Shown here piece by piece: positions 1-8,184 of a stretch of DNA of 64,000 bases. Made by a program: the position numbers and the translations under genes. The DNA is from DATARN01 sp963851105 (GTDB lineage Bacteria > Actinomycetota > Acidimicrobiia > Acidimicrobiales > Palsa-688). The stretch spans positions 310,001-374,000 of the forward strand of contig CAWKNP010000008.1 in the NCBI GenBank assembly GCA_963851105.1, written 5' to 3'. The number at the start of each line of letters is the position of its first letter. Within the stretch, counting starts at the first letter, position 1. The notes beneath the pieces were generated by a model, which was not told the origin of the DNA, made no database searches, and saw only the letters and a program-made list of their open reading frames with translations.

Positions 1-1530
1 CAGGTTGGCCAGGGGTCGATCTTTGGACGCCTCGATCGCCCGCTGCAGGTTGGCCGCGGAGATCTCGCCGAACCCTTCGAACTCCCGGACGCGGTCGAAG
101 TCGAGGCGGTAGATGTCGGCCACATCGCGGAGCAGTTCCGCCTCGGCAAACTGGTACACCGTCCGCTCCCCGAGCCCCTCGATGTCCATGGCGCCGCGCC
201 CGGCGAAGTGACTGATTCTCTGCACCCGCTGTCCCGGACAGTCGGTGTTGACACAGAAGGTGTCGCTCTCACCGTCGAGGCGCACCAGCGGCTGGCCGCA
301 GATCGGGCAGGTGATCGGGAACTGCCACTGCGGCAGGTCGGGGGGCCGCAACGAAATGATCGGCCCCCGCACCTCGGGAATGACGTCGCCGGCCCGGCGC
401 ACGATCACGGTGTCACCGGGGCGGACGTCCTTGGCCCGCACCTGGTCCTCGTTGTGCAAAGTCGCCAGTTGGACTCGTGCGCCGCCGACGATGACCGGTT
501 CCAGGATCGCGAAGGGGGTCGCCTTCCCGGTGCGGCCGATCGACACCATGATGTCCTTGAGCAAGGTGGTGCGCTCCTCGGGCGGGAACTTGAAGGCGAT
601 GGCCCACCGCGGGGCCTTCGACGTGGCTCCGAGCTCCTGGCGCTGGCCCAAGTTGTCCACCTTGACGACCACGCCGTCGATCTCGTAGTCGAGGTCGTGG
701 CGGTGCTCGAGCCAGTGCCGGCAGTAGTCGTCCACCTCGTCGAGGCCGTGAACGGTGCGGATGTTGGGGTTGACCGGGAAACCCTTTTCCGCCAGCCACG
801 CCAATGTCTGGCTGTGCTCGGTGAACGTCGGCCCGCCTTCGGTGGCCCCGAGCTGGTAGGCCCAGAATGACAGCTCCCGGCTGGCGGTGATGCTCGGGTC
901 CTTTTGGCGCAGGGAACCGGCCCCGGAGTTACGGGGGTTGATGAACGGCCGGCCGCCCTCGGCGATCTGGCGGCGGTTGAGCTCCTCGAACGCCGAGATC
1001 GGCATGTACACCTCACCGCGCACCTCGAGTACCGCCGGCGGCGAACCGGGCAGCTCTTTGGGCACGGCCGCGATGGTGGCGACGTTGGGCGTGACGTCTT
1101 CACCGACGACTCCGTCGCCTCGCGTGGCGGCGCGCACCAGCCGGCCGTCGGTGTAGAGCAGCGACATCGCCAGCCCGTCGATCTTCAGCTCGCAGGTGAA
1201 TGCCACCTCCCCGTCGATGAACCGATCCATCCTCTTGACCCACGCCCGCAGGTCCTCGAGGCTGGTGGCGTTGTCGAGCGACATCATCGGTTGGAGGTGG
1301 CGGGCCTCGGCGAACAGCGTCGAGATCCCGGCGCCGACGATCTGCGTCGGCGAGTCCGGGGTCCGCAGATCGGGAAACTCCTCTTCGAGCGCCTGCAGCT
1401 CGCGAACCAGGGCGTCGTAGTCGGCGTCGCTGATCTCGGGTTCGTCGAGCTCGTAATACCGGCGGTTGTGGTATTCGAGCTGCCTCCTCAGCTGCTCGGC
1501 ACGCTCGGCGGGTGCGGGTGACATCCCCAT
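1..1530 (-). CDS. ligA: NAD-dependent DNA ligase LigA (C-terminus cut by window edge)
   Basis: Seals nicks during replication and repair using NAD+. The frame is open for 510 codons to the window edge, so about the last quarter (HhH and BRCT domains) lies outside. The adenylation motif KIDG falls at residue 116 (E. coli uses Lys115). A four-cysteine zinc finger follows (CPICG, then two further Cys in FCVNTDCPG), and then the start of the HhH region with an FAGRGAMDIEGLG stretch. Two ATGs at 1530 and 1524 are possible starts. A promoter-like TAGCCT lies 7 bases before 1530, so a leaderless message is likely. It is transcribed away from the membrane protein gene at 1610. Identity is secure; only the exact first codon is uncertain. 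Confidence 0.97.
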   Translation of the reverse strand, partial: MGMSPAPAERAEQLRRQLEYHNRRYYELDEPEISDADYDALVRELQALEEEFPDLRTPDSPTQIVGAGISTLFAEARHLQPMMSLDNATSLEDLRAWVKRMDRFIDGEVAFTCELKIDGLAMSLLYTDGRLVRAATRGDGVVGEDVTPNVATIAAVPKELPGSPPAVLEVRGEVYMPISAFEELNRRQIAEGGRPFINPRNSGAGSLRQKDPSITASRELSFWAYQLGATEGGPTFTEHSQTLAWLAEKGFPVNPNIRTVHGLDEVDDYCRHWLEHRHDLDYEIDGVVVKVDNLGQRQELGATSKAPRWAIAFKFPPEERTTLLKDIMVSIGRTGKATPFAILEPVIVGGARVQLATLHNEDQVRAKDVRPGDTVIVRRAGDVIPEVRGPIISLRPPDLPQWQFPITCPICGQPLVRLDGESDTFCVNTDCPGQRVQRISHFAGRGAMDIEGLGERTVYQFAEAELLRDVADIYRLDFDRVREFEGFGEISAANLQRAIEASKDRPLANL

Positions 1531-1537
1531 GACCGTG

Positions 1538-1560
1538 AGGCTAGCCAGGGGGTGTGACAA
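1538..1560 (-). promoter_or_regulatory. ligA promoter resembling the PafBC (RecA-independent DNA damage) motif
   Basis: Read on the minus strand, TTGTCACAC, 8 bases, then TAGCCT, ending 7 bases before the ligA ATG. The mycobacterial PafBC motif is TTGTC-RGTG, 8 bases, TANNNT, so the TTGTC core, the 8-base spacing and the -10 agree while the right half of the first box differs. Assignment to a damage regulon is inference. Confidence 0.45.
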
Positions 1561-1609
1561 TTCGACCGGCGTTATGACCGACGTCACTGGCCGCGCGACC
1601 ATCGGGGCG

Positions 1610-2488
1610 ATGCAGCGGCGCCGCCTTTTCCCCTGGCTCATACGCGCGGCATGGCTGGCGCTGCCGTTCGCGGCCGGTCCCGCGTTCGGCGCCGGGCTCC
1701 ATCCCCACAGCGACGCGGTCCGCCTGGCCGCGACCGTGCTTCTCTGGGCGGGGTGGGCGGTGGTGCTCGTCGGGACGCTGGTGCCCCACCCGCTCGGCCT
1801 TACCGCCCTGCGGCTGGGCGCCCCGGCGGTCGCGGCGGCGACGGTCGCGGCGGCGGCGACGGGCCGGCTGTCGGGACCGGCCCTGGCCGGCGCCGTGGCC
1901 ATCAGCGTGACCGACCTGGCGCTGGCGTTCGCGCCGGTCACCGGCGCCTGGTACGTCAACGGCCCCGCCTACCCCAACGAGCGCCGCTACCCGCTGCGAG
2001 TCCCGGGTCCCCTCCTGCTCGGTCCCCTCGAGATCTCCTGGGCGGTGACGCTCGGGGCCCCGGTGGTGGGCATCTTGCTGCTGGCGGCCAAGGAGTGGAT
2101 CGCCGGGGCCGCGGTGGTTGCGGTCGGACTCCCGCTCGCCATCGTCCTGGCTCGATCCCTGCACGGCCTGTCACGGCGCTGGCTGGTGTTCGTCCCCGCC
2201 GGCGTCGTGCTCCACGACCCGATCAGCCTCCTCGATCCCGCTCTTTTTCCCCGGCAGATGATCGAAGCGCTCCGGCCGGCGCCCGCCGACACCGATTCCC
2301 TCGACCTCACCCAAGGCGCCCTCGGCCTGGCAATCGAGTTGGTGCTCACCGAAAAAGTTCCGATGACCCGGGCCAAGCCCGGCCACGCCGGCGGGGAACA
2401 GGGGGCGTCGGCCCGCCTGTTGTTCACGCCGACACGACCGGGCCGGGTTCTCGCCGAGGCGGTCCAGCGCCGGGTGCCGGTCGGTTGA
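1610..2488 (+). CDS. Membrane protein of unknown function
   Basis: I do not recognise a named family. From the ATG at 1610 it encodes 292 residues: a basic start (MQRRRLF), then about four to five hydrophobic stretches rich in Ala, Val and Leu (around residues 8-25, 35-90, 100-120, 140-185), and a soluble C-terminal third with an FVPAGVVLHDPISLLDP segment. An in-frame ATG at 1574 would add 12 residues; neither start has a convincing ribosome site. It is divergent from ligA across about 80 bases and followed, after 30 bases, by the lyase-family gene that has its own promoter. Function unknown. Confidence 0.7.
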   Translation: MQRRRLFPWLIRAAWLALPFAAGPAFGAGLHPHSDAVRLAATVLLWAGWAVVLVGTLVPHPLGLTALRLGAPAVAAATVAAAATGRLSGPALAGAVAISVTDLALAFAPVTGAWYVNGPAYPNERRYPLRVPGPLLLGPLEISWAVTLGAPVVGILLLAAKEWIAGAAVVAVGLPLAIVLARSLHGLSRRWLVFVPAGVVLHDPISLLDPALFPRQMIEALRPAPADTDSLDLTQGALGLAIELVLTEKVPMTRAKPGHAGGEQGASARLLFTPTRPGRVLAEAVQRRVPVG

Positions 2489-2511
2489 CCGTCGCTGCCA
2501 CCTTCTAGCCT
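2485..2511 (+). promoter_or_regulatory. Promoter of the isocitrate lyase/PEP mutase-family gene
   Basis: TTGACC at 2485-2490, a 15-base spacer, and TAGCCT at 2506-2511, which ends 7 bases before the ATG at 2519. The layout implies a leaderless transcript. The -35 overlaps the stop codon of the preceding membrane protein gene. Confidence 0.5.
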
Positions 2512-2518
2512 GCGGCTC

Positions 2519-3382
2519 ATGAACGGCGACGCCCTCAGGACCCGCCTCGCCGGCGGGGAGACCGTCACCCTGGCGGGATGCTTCGATGCCCTCTCGGCCA
2601 AGCTGGCCACGGCCGCAGGCTTCTCCAGCCTCTTTCTGTCGGGGTACTGCACCGCCGCCACGCTGCTCGGCCTACCCGACTTCGGGTACCTCACCCAGTC
2701 GGAGATGGCCGAGGTCGCCCGGCGGGTGTGCGGGGCCGTGCCCGCGGCCGCGGTGATCGTCGACGGTGACACCGGCTACGGCAACCCCCTGAACACGATC
2801 CGCACGATCGAGTTGTACGAGCACGCGGGCGCGGCCGGCATCTTCCTCGAGGATCAGGTGTGGCCCAAGAAGTGCGGGCACATGGTCGGGAAAAAGGTCG
2901 TTCCCCGCCAGGACTGGCTCGCCAAGTTGCAGGCGGCAGTGGATCACCGGGATCGGTTGTTCGTGACCGCCCGCACCGATGCCCGGGCCGCGGTCGGGCT
3001 GGAGGAGGCATGCCTGCGGGCCCGCATGGCCGCCGACGTCGGTGTCGACGCCGTCTTCGTGGAAGCCCCGGAGTCGGTCGCGGAGATGGAGGCCATCGCC
3101 GAAGCCACGCCCGGGTGCATCCGCGTGGCCAACATGATCGAAGGCGGTCGCACCCCGCTGCGGACGCCTGGCGAGCTGCACGATCTGGGCTTCGATCTCA
3201 TCGTCTCGCCGCTGACCGGCCTGCTGGCCGCGGCCCGCCAGATGCAACGGGCCTACGCCACCCTGTACCAGGAAGGGACGCTCCGCGACCATCTGGATCT
3301 GGTTACTTCCTTCGACGAGTTCGGGGCGATCGTGGACCTTGACTGGCACTACCAACTCGAAGCTCGCTATTCCGGCCCCTAG
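2519..3382 (+). CDS. Isocitrate lyase/PEP phosphomutase family enzyme
   Basis: 287-residue cytosolic TIM-barrel enzyme that makes or breaks C-C or C-P bonds in small carboxylic acids. Visible family marks are the Mg-binding VDGDTGYGN segment (about residues 80-90), EDQ at about 118 and the PKKCGH loop at about 122-127, which carries the catalytic Cys of the lyase branch. TARTDAR and the EAPES segment follow as expected. The KKCGH Cys argues for a lyase or decarboxylase (2-methylisocitrate lyase, oxaloacetate decarboxylase or dimethylmalate lyase type) over a true phosphonomutase. No prpC or prpD lies nearby, so the substrate cannot be set from context. Confidence 0.85.
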   Translation: MNGDALRTRLAGGETVTLAGCFDALSAKLATAAGFSSLFLSGYCTAATLLGLPDFGYLTQSEMAEVARRVCGAVPAAAVIVDGDTGYGNPLNTIRTIELYEHAGAAGIFLEDQVWPKKCGHMVGKKVVPRQDWLAKLQAAVDHRDRLFVTARTDARAAVGLEEACLRARMAADVGVDAVFVEAPESVAEMEAIAEATPGCIRVANMIEGGRTPLRTPGELHDLGFDLIVSPLTGLLAAARQMQRAYATLYQEGTLRDHLDLVTSFDEFGAIVDLDWHYQLEARYSGP

Positions 3383-3393
3383 GGTGCATCCCA

Positions 3394-4200
3394 ATGACGT
3401 TCTACCTGCCCGACAAAACTGACAGCGACCCGGCGCTGGTGCAGCTGATCCTGGAATGGATCGCCTCGGAAAACTGGGGCAATTCCCGGAAGTTCATCTC
3501 CGAGCATGCCGACGCCATGCTCACCGACTCCGGCGAGATCGCTATGCAGAAGTTGATCGAGGGCAACCCCGATCAGGAGATCCTGGGCCTGCATCAGGAA
3601 CTGCTGGAGGCGGCCCGGATCGGCAGCATCGATGCCGCCTACGAGGCGATCGACGAGGCGATCATGCGGATCGCCCTGGCCGACCGGTTGGTGGCCTGGG
3701 TGTCCACCCAATCGTGGGAGGACGCTCGGGCCTACTTCGACGAACATGGCGAGGAGTTCGCCACCGACGAGGCCGAGTCGGTCCTCGACGAACTGGTGGA
3801 CGACAATCCCGGACAACCGGATCTTCTGGCTCACCAAGGCCTGCTCGGCCTGATCCGCCTCGACGGTGCCGATGCCGCCTTCGACATCCTCAACGACACC
3901 GAGGCCCTCGGCGATTTCGTCACCAGCTCGGCCAACCAGGCCGACCCCAATCGCGCCATCCCTCGCGCTCGCCTCCTCGCCGGCCTCTATCCCGACAACG
4001 TTGGCGCTCAGCTGGCCCTCGCCACGACTGCCCTCATCCAGGGCGACCGTGACGAGGCGGCGCGGGCCATCGCCCGCAGCGCCCAATCGCTGCCCCACGC
4101 GCAACGGATCGTGCTGGCCCAGGCGTTGGCCGGCCTGGCCGACTCTCAGCCCGACCTGGCCCCGGGGCTGACCGCGCTGCGCGAACAGCTGGAGTCCTAG
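3394..4200 (+). CDS. Helical protein with an internal tandem duplication
   Basis: 268 residues, acidic and mostly helical, with no family I can name securely. Two units repeat: residues about 18-84 and 98-165 share the pattern W..S..W...R.F..EH...L.TD..E..L..L...NP....L..H..LL...R..G...A. The remaining 100 residues look like further TPR-type helices. Such units resemble helical repeats seen in large actinobacterial and cyanobacterial TPR/CHAT proteins, but that link is inference. The start is supported by TAGGGT at 3380-3385, eight bases before the ATG. It is convergent with the PfpI-like gene with a single-base gap. Confidence 0.7.
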   Translation: MTFYLPDKTDSDPALVQLILEWIASENWGNSRKFISEHADAMLTDSGEIAMQKLIEGNPDQEILGLHQELLEAARIGSIDAAYEAIDEAIMRIALADRLVAWVSTQSWEDARAYFDEHGEEFATDEAESVLDELVDDNPGQPDLLAHQGLLGLIRLDGADAAFDILNDTEALGDFVTSSANQADPNRAIPRARLLAGLYPDNVGAQLALATTALIQGDRDEAARAIARSAQSLPHAQRIVLAQALAGLADSQPDLAPGLTALREQLES

Positions 4201-4201
4201 C

Positions 4202-4789
4202 TCAAACCGGCGGCTCGGGGTCGTACTGGATGTACCGGCGCACGTCCCGGGCCCGGTCGAGGCCGGCCAGGCGATGCACCAGGTGCAACGCCATGTCGAT
4301 GCCGGCCGACACTCCCGCCGCCGTGATGACGGCACCGGAGTCCACCCAGCGGTCGTCGGGGCGTACTTCGATGGTGGCATCGAGCTCCTGGAGCAGGCCC
4401 AGGGCATTCCAGTAGGTCGTGGCCGGCCGGTTGGCGAGGATCCCGGCAGCTGCGTACACCAACGACCCGGTGCAGACGCTGGTCATCAGCGCCCCCGTCG
4501 CCTGCTGGCCCCGGATCCAGTCCGTCACGAGGGGATCGCGCAGCTGAGCTCGGGTGCCCTGGCCGCCCGGGTAGACCAGCACATCGAGGGGCGGGGCGGA
4601 ATCCCAGCTGTGGCTGGGGACGATCGTCAGGCCCTTGGCACAGCTGACGGCGTCACCGGACTGCGACAAGGTGACGACCTGCCAGCCGTCGTCGGGCCAC
4701 TGCCGGGTCCATGCGGCCAGCACCTCGAACGGCCCGACAGCGTCGAGCTCTTCGGCGCCGTCGAACAGGGCGATGCCGATAGTGCCCAC
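4202..4789 (-). CDS. DJ-1/PfpI family protein (class I glutamine amidotransferase-like)
   Basis: About 195 residues with a flavodoxin-like fold. The nucleophile elbow is MTSVCTGS, with Cys at about residue 106, preceded by LVYPGGQGT and followed by AGVSAGIDMAL, the usual DJ-1/PfpI landmarks of the subgroup also fused to AraC-type regulators. No AraC helix-turn-helix domain is present here. I chose GTG at 4789 because TACGGT (4797-4802, minus strand) lies 7 bases upstream and because a longer ATG start at 4828 would overlap the divergent DUF427 gene. Possible roles are isonitrile hydratase-like, protease-like or glyoxalase-like activity; the sequence does not decide. Confidence 0.8.
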   Translation of the reverse strand: MGTIGIALFDGAEELDAVGPFEVLAAWTRQWPDDGWQVVTLSQSGDAVSCAKGLTIVPSHSWDSAPPLDVLVYPGGQGTRAQLRDPLVTDWIRGQQATGALMTSVCTGSLVYAAAGILANRPATTYWNALGLLQELDATIEVRPDDRWVDSGAVITAAGVSAGIDMALHLVHRLAGLDRARDVRRYIQYDPEPPV

Positions 4790-4821
4790 GACAATCACCG
4801 TAGCTGCGCCATGCTGACCCC

Positions 4822-5316
4822 ATGCCACCGCCGCGAACCGAACCCGGCCCGGGACAGGAATCGGTGTGGGACTATCCCCGGCCCCCCCGGCTGGAAGCGG
4901 TGTCGGCCAGGCTGCAGGTGGTGCTCGGCGGCGTCACCATTGCCGACACGACCTCGGGACTGCGGGTTTGCGAGACGGCCAGCCCGCCCACGTTTTATCT
5001 CCCGCCCTCCGACGTCGACGCCGACGTGCTGGAGCTGACGACGAGCTCGTCGGCGTGCGAGTGGAAAGGGCGGGCGGTCTATTTCGCGGTGGCCTCCGGG
5101 GATCGCCGGGAAGTCGACGCCGCCTGGTGCTATCCCAACCCGAACCCGGCGTACCGGGCTCTGGCCGGTTACATCTCGTTTTACGCCGGGTGCATGGATG
5201 CGTGCTTCGTCGACGACGAACGGGTCGTTCCCCAGCCCGGTGACTACTACGGGGGGTGGGTCACCTCGGCGGTGGTCGGCCCGTTCAAAGGAGCCGCAGG
5301 CACCCTCGGCTGGTGA
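4822..5316 (+). CDS. DUF427 domain protein
   Basis: 164 residues. The N-terminal ESVWDYPRPPRLE and the later FYLPPSDV, CEWKG, AAWCYPNP and YISFYAG blocks are the signature of DUF427, a small beta-rich family common in actinobacteria whose biochemical role is not settled. This is a single-domain form. It is divergent from the PfpI-like gene, with about 32 bases between the chosen starts. It is convergent with the small leftward reading frame at 5320. No substrate can be inferred from neighbours. Confidence 0.85.
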   Translation: MPPPRTEPGPGQESVWDYPRPPRLEAVSARLQVVLGGVTIADTTSGLRVCETASPPTFYLPPSDVDADVLELTTSSSACEWKGRAVYFAVASGDRREVDAAWCYPNPNPAYRALAGYISFYAGCMDACFVDDERVVPQPGDYYGGWVTSAVVGPFKGAAGTLGW

Positions 5317-5319
5317 GCC

Positions 5320-5400
5320 TCAGGGTCGCGAGGCCGCGACCGGTGCCACCACGAGGAACAACCCGCAGAGGATCATCATCAGGGGGACTCGCCATCTCAT
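5320..5400 (-). CDS. Possible 26-residue single-span membrane peptide
   Basis: A short frame reading MRWRVPLMMILCGLFLVV and ending in AASRP: basic start, one hydrophobic helix, short tail. A strong Shine-Dalgarno GGAGG (minus strand, 5408-5412) sits exactly 7 bases before the ATG, rare in this window, where many starts look leaderless. It follows the other tiny membrane protein by about 95 bases in the mnmA operon direction. No homologue is known to me. Expression needs evidence. Confidence 0.4.
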   Translation of the reverse strand: MRWRVPLMMILCGLFLVVAPVAASRP

Positions 5401-5495
5401 CGTTGGGCCTCCGAGCACCATGTGTGTCTGCCTCTGCATCGGTTGCTCGGGCGGCCGGGTTGACCAATTCATGGCGCCCTTGGCCCGGCGGGCGC

Positions 5496-5615
5496 CTAGA
5501 GAGCGAGGCCGATACCGATGCCTACGAAGACGCCGAGGAAGAACACCAGCGCGACGGCCAGCATGGCCTGGCGCCCCGAGATACCACTCCGGGAGACAGG
5601 GACCGGCGCCGGCAT
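5496..5615 (-). CDS. 39-residue single-span membrane protein coupled to mnmA
   Basis: Encodes about 20 polar residues (PVPVSRSGISGRQ) followed by a helix of Ala, Val, Leu, Phe and Gly ending GIGIGLAL. Its ATG shares one base with the mnmA TGA (TGATG), which makes translational coupling likely and is my main support that it is real. It resembles a small membrane anchor or assembly peptide. No named family is recognised. Confidence 0.55.
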   Translation of the reverse strand: MPAPVPVSRSGISGRQAMLAVALVFFLGVFVGIGIGLAL

Positions 5616-6649
5616 CAGGCTGCGATCCCGCCGCCGAGGACCTCGTCGTGGCGGTACAGGACGACGCTCTGGCCGGGCGCCACCCGGCGCTGCGGCTCCT
5701 CGAACAACACGACATCGTCGCCCAGCACCGCGGGCGCGGGCCGCCCGTGGGCACTCATCTGAACCAGGATGTGGGCCCCCACGGCCACGGGGGCGTCCAC
5801 CCACGTCATTTCGACGAGGCGGAGGTGGTCGTCCAGGAGATCCTCGAGGGTCCCGACCGTCACCGTGGCCGACGCCATGTCGACGTGGAGGGCGTAACGC
5901 CGTTCCCCGCCCGCCCGCTGGTCACCGATCCCGCGTCGTTGGCCGACCGTGACCAGTTCCACTGCGGCCACTTTTCCCAGCTGCTCGCCCGTCCCATGAT
6001 CGACGAGGCGCCCGGGGTGCAGCGGTATACGGTCGCCGAGGAAGGCCTCGCGGCCGCCGGAACGGGTGATGAAGCAGACGTCCTGGCTGTCGGGCTTGCC
6101 CGCGGTCCGCAGGCGCAGGTCGGCGGCCAGGGCCCGGACCTCGGCCTTGGTGAGATCGCCGACGGGCAGGAGTGTGCGCGACAGCTGGGCCTGGTCGAGC
6201 ATGTGGAGCACGTAGGACTGGTCCTTGGCCCGGTCGGCGCCGCGCACCAGGTGCCACCGCCCGCCGTCGGGGCGGATGCGGGCGTGGTGGCCGGTGGCGA
6301 TGGCGTCGAAACCGAGCTGCATCGCCCGGTGCAGGAAACGGTCGAACTTCAGGTGGCGATTGCACGCCACGCACGGGTTGGGGGTGCGGCCCGCGGCGTG
6401 GTGGGCGACGTAGGGCGTCACCACGTGCGCGTCGAAATCGTCGGTGAAGTTGAAGACGTGGTGGGCGATGCCGAGTTGCTGGGCCACGCGCCGGGCGTCG
6501 TCGACGTCGGCCACCGAACAGCAGCCGGAGTCGGATTCGCCGCCCCACAGCTTCATGGTGGCGCCCACCACGTCGTGGCCCGCGGACCGCAGGAGGGCGG
6601 CGGCGACCGACGAGTCGACACCTCCGGACATGGCCACGAGGACCTTCAC
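5615..6649 (-). CDS. mnmA: tRNA-specific 2-thiouridylase MnmA
   Basis: 344 residues. Installs the 2-thio group on uridine 34 of tRNA-Glu, -Gln and -Lys, using ATP and sulfur relayed from a cysteine desulfurase. The PP-loop AMSGGVDSSV is at residues 6-15, the catalytic Cys is in VACN at 96, the persulfide Cys is in DVCFI at 194, and TGHHARI lies between them. The C-terminal domain contains the usual VGQRRG segment. Its ATG overlaps the stop of the desulfurase gene by 4 bases, placing sulfur donor and acceptor in one coupled unit. In many actinobacteria mnmA is also near ligA, as here. Confidence 0.97.
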   Translation of the reverse strand: MKVLVAMSGGVDSSVAAALLRSAGHDVVGATMKLWGGESDSGCCSVADVDDARRVAQQLGIAHHVFNFTDDFDAHVVTPYVAHHAAGRTPNPCVACNRHLKFDRFLHRAMQLGFDAIATGHHARIRPDGGRWHLVRGADRAKDQSYVLHMLDQAQLSRTLLPVGDLTKAEVRALAADLRLRTAGKPDSQDVCFITRSGGREAFLGDRIPLHPGRLVDHGTGEQLGKVAAVELVTVGQRRGIGDQRAGGERRYALHVDMASATVTVGTLEDLLDDHLRLVEMTWVDAPVAVGAHILVQMSAHGRPAPAVLGDDVVLFEEPQRRVAPGQSVVLYRHDEVLGGGIAA

Positions 6650-7785
6650 GCCCGCAGCTGCGCCACGGCGTCGGGGATGACCTTGAGAGCCAGGTCGATG
6701 TCGGCGTCGCCGGTGGTGGGACCGAGGCTAAGGCGCAGGCTGCCGAGCGCCCGCCGGCGGTCGATGCCCATGGCGAGCAGCACGTGGCTCGGATCCATGG
6801 CGCCGCTGGCGCACGCCGAACCTGCGGAGGCGCACACCCCGGCGTCATCGAGCAGGACGAGGAGGGCCTCGCTCTCGATGCCGTCGATGCACAGGTGGCA
6901 GTTTCCCGCCACCTTGAGCGCCCGATCGCCGGTTTCGACCGCTTGCGGAATGCTGGCCAGCAGCTCTTCGGTGAGGCGGTCCCGGAGGCGCCCGGCCCGC
7001 TCGACGGTCAACGCCCGGTCATCGACGGTCGCCTGCATGGCGGCGGCCATCCCGACGATCCCCGCCACGTTGTGGGTCCCGCTACGGCGGTCACGCTCCT
7101 GGCCGCCGCCGTGGATGAGAGGCGCCACGGTGACGCCGCCCCGCACGGCCAGCACGCCGACCCCCTGGGGACCGCCGAACTTGTGGGCGCTCACCGCGAT
7201 CAAATGGGCGGGCGCCGCTTGCTTGGCGACGTCGAGCCAGGGGAATGCCTGCACGGCATCGGTGTGCAGCACGGCCCCGGGGGCGTGGCGGCGGACGAGG
7301 CGAGCGATGGCGGCGAGGGGCTGGATGGTGCCGACCTCGTTGTTGGCCAGCATGACCGACACCACGCTCACGTCGCCGGCGAGGGCCGCAGCCATCTGCT
7401 CGAGGTCGATGGTGCCGTCGGGGAGCACGGCCACTTCCCGCACCTCGGTCGCCAGTCCGAGGGCGGCGGCAGCCCGGGCGGCGTGCAGGACGGCGTGGTG
7501 CTCGACGGCGCTGCACACGACGGCTCCCCGCCGGCGGGCGAGGATGCCGGCGATGGCCAGATTGTCGGCCTCGGTGCCGCCCCCGGTGAACACGACACCG
7601 CCCGGGTCGACGCCGAGGGCGGCGGCCGCGATGTCGCGGGCTTCGTCGACCGCGCGGCGTGCGGCGCGGGCGATGGCGTGGGATCCGGACGGGTTGCCGA
7701 AGCGCTCGGTGAGCCACGGCAGCATCGCCACGGCTGCCTCGGGGCGCAGCGGGGTGGTGGCGGCGTGATCGAGGTAGGCGGTCAT
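6646..7785 (-). CDS. Cysteine desulfurase (NifS/IscS type)
   Basis: 379 residues, PLP enzyme that takes sulfur from cysteine as an enzyme-bound persulfide. Landmarks: YLDHAATTP at the N-terminus, the PLP lysine in SAHKFGGP (Lys202), the RSGTHN loop, and the sulfur-carrying Cys325 in GSACASG. Because it is coupled to mnmA by an ATGA overlap, the likely client is tRNA thiolation rather than Fe-S assembly; no iscU, suf or isc genes are near. A TAGCCT at 7796-7801 lies 10 bases before the ATG, so an internal promoter is possible. Confidence 0.95.
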   Translation of the reverse strand: MTAYLDHAATTPLRPEAAVAMLPWLTERFGNPSGSHAIARAARRAVDEARDIAAAALGVDPGGVVFTGGGTEADNLAIAGILARRRGAVVCSAVEHHAVLHAARAAAALGLATEVREVAVLPDGTIDLEQMAAALAGDVSVVSVMLANNEVGTIQPLAAIARLVRRHAPGAVLHTDAVQAFPWLDVAKQAAPAHLIAVSAHKFGGPQGVGVLAVRGGVTVAPLIHGGGQERDRRSGTHNVAGIVGMAAAMQATVDDRALTVERAGRLRDRLTEELLASIPQAVETGDRALKVAGNCHLCIDGIESEALLVLLDDAGVCASAGSACASGAMDPSHVLLAMGIDRRRALGSLRLSLGPTTGDADIDLALKVIPDAVAQLRA

Positions 7786-7806
7786 GGCACCGCCCAGGCT
7801 AAGGCT

Positions 7807-8184
7807 TCAGTCGGGCGGCGCAAACCCCTCGTTGCCGGCCACGGCGGCGGGCGCGTCCGGCGGGCCGCCGTTGGTCGCCGGCGAGGCGCTCCACCGAGCG
7901 TCGAGGCGGGTCGCGGGTTGGGGCGGCCCCCATACTGTCCCGCCACCCCCAGCGCCCCAGGGGGCGGCCGGGGGCGCGGGCGCCGGGGCCCCATGGCGGC
8001 GCTGGTACGCGCTGGCCACGCACGCCAGCCACAACTCGGGACCCGCCCCGGCAGGCACGGGCTGCCGCAACCGGACAACAAGAGGACCCGCCAGGCGCGC
8101 CGCAAGGTTGGACCGGGGCAAGGGTGCCATTTCGCGGGCGCGGATCAGGAACGACCGGACGTTCTCGTACTCGGCGGCGGTCAT
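7807..8184 (-). CDS. Small conserved protein downstream of the RDD gene
   Basis: 125 residues from the ATG at 8184, which overlaps the RDD gene stop (ATGA). The first 65 residues are ordered: MTAAEYENVRSFLIRARE, then LAARLAGPLV and PELWLACVASAYQRR. The rest is Pro/Ala/Gly-rich and probably disordered. I recall similar short proteins beside RDD genes but know no function. No membrane segment is visible, so an interaction with the RDD membrane protein is only a guess from coupling. An earlier in-frame start at 8208 is less likely given the overlap. Confidence 0.65.
   Translation of the reverse strand: MTAAEYENVRSFLIRAREMAPLPRSNLAARLAGPLVVRLRQPVPAGAGPELWLACVASAYQRRHGAPAPAPPAAPWGAGGGGTVWGPPQPATRLDARWSASPATNGGPPDAPAAVAGNEGFAPPD

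Noticed and set aside
5198..7768. An 856-codon open frame on the + strand opposite mnmA and the desulfurase
   Set aside because: High GC leaves long antisense frames open. It matches no family and overlaps two firmly identified genes.
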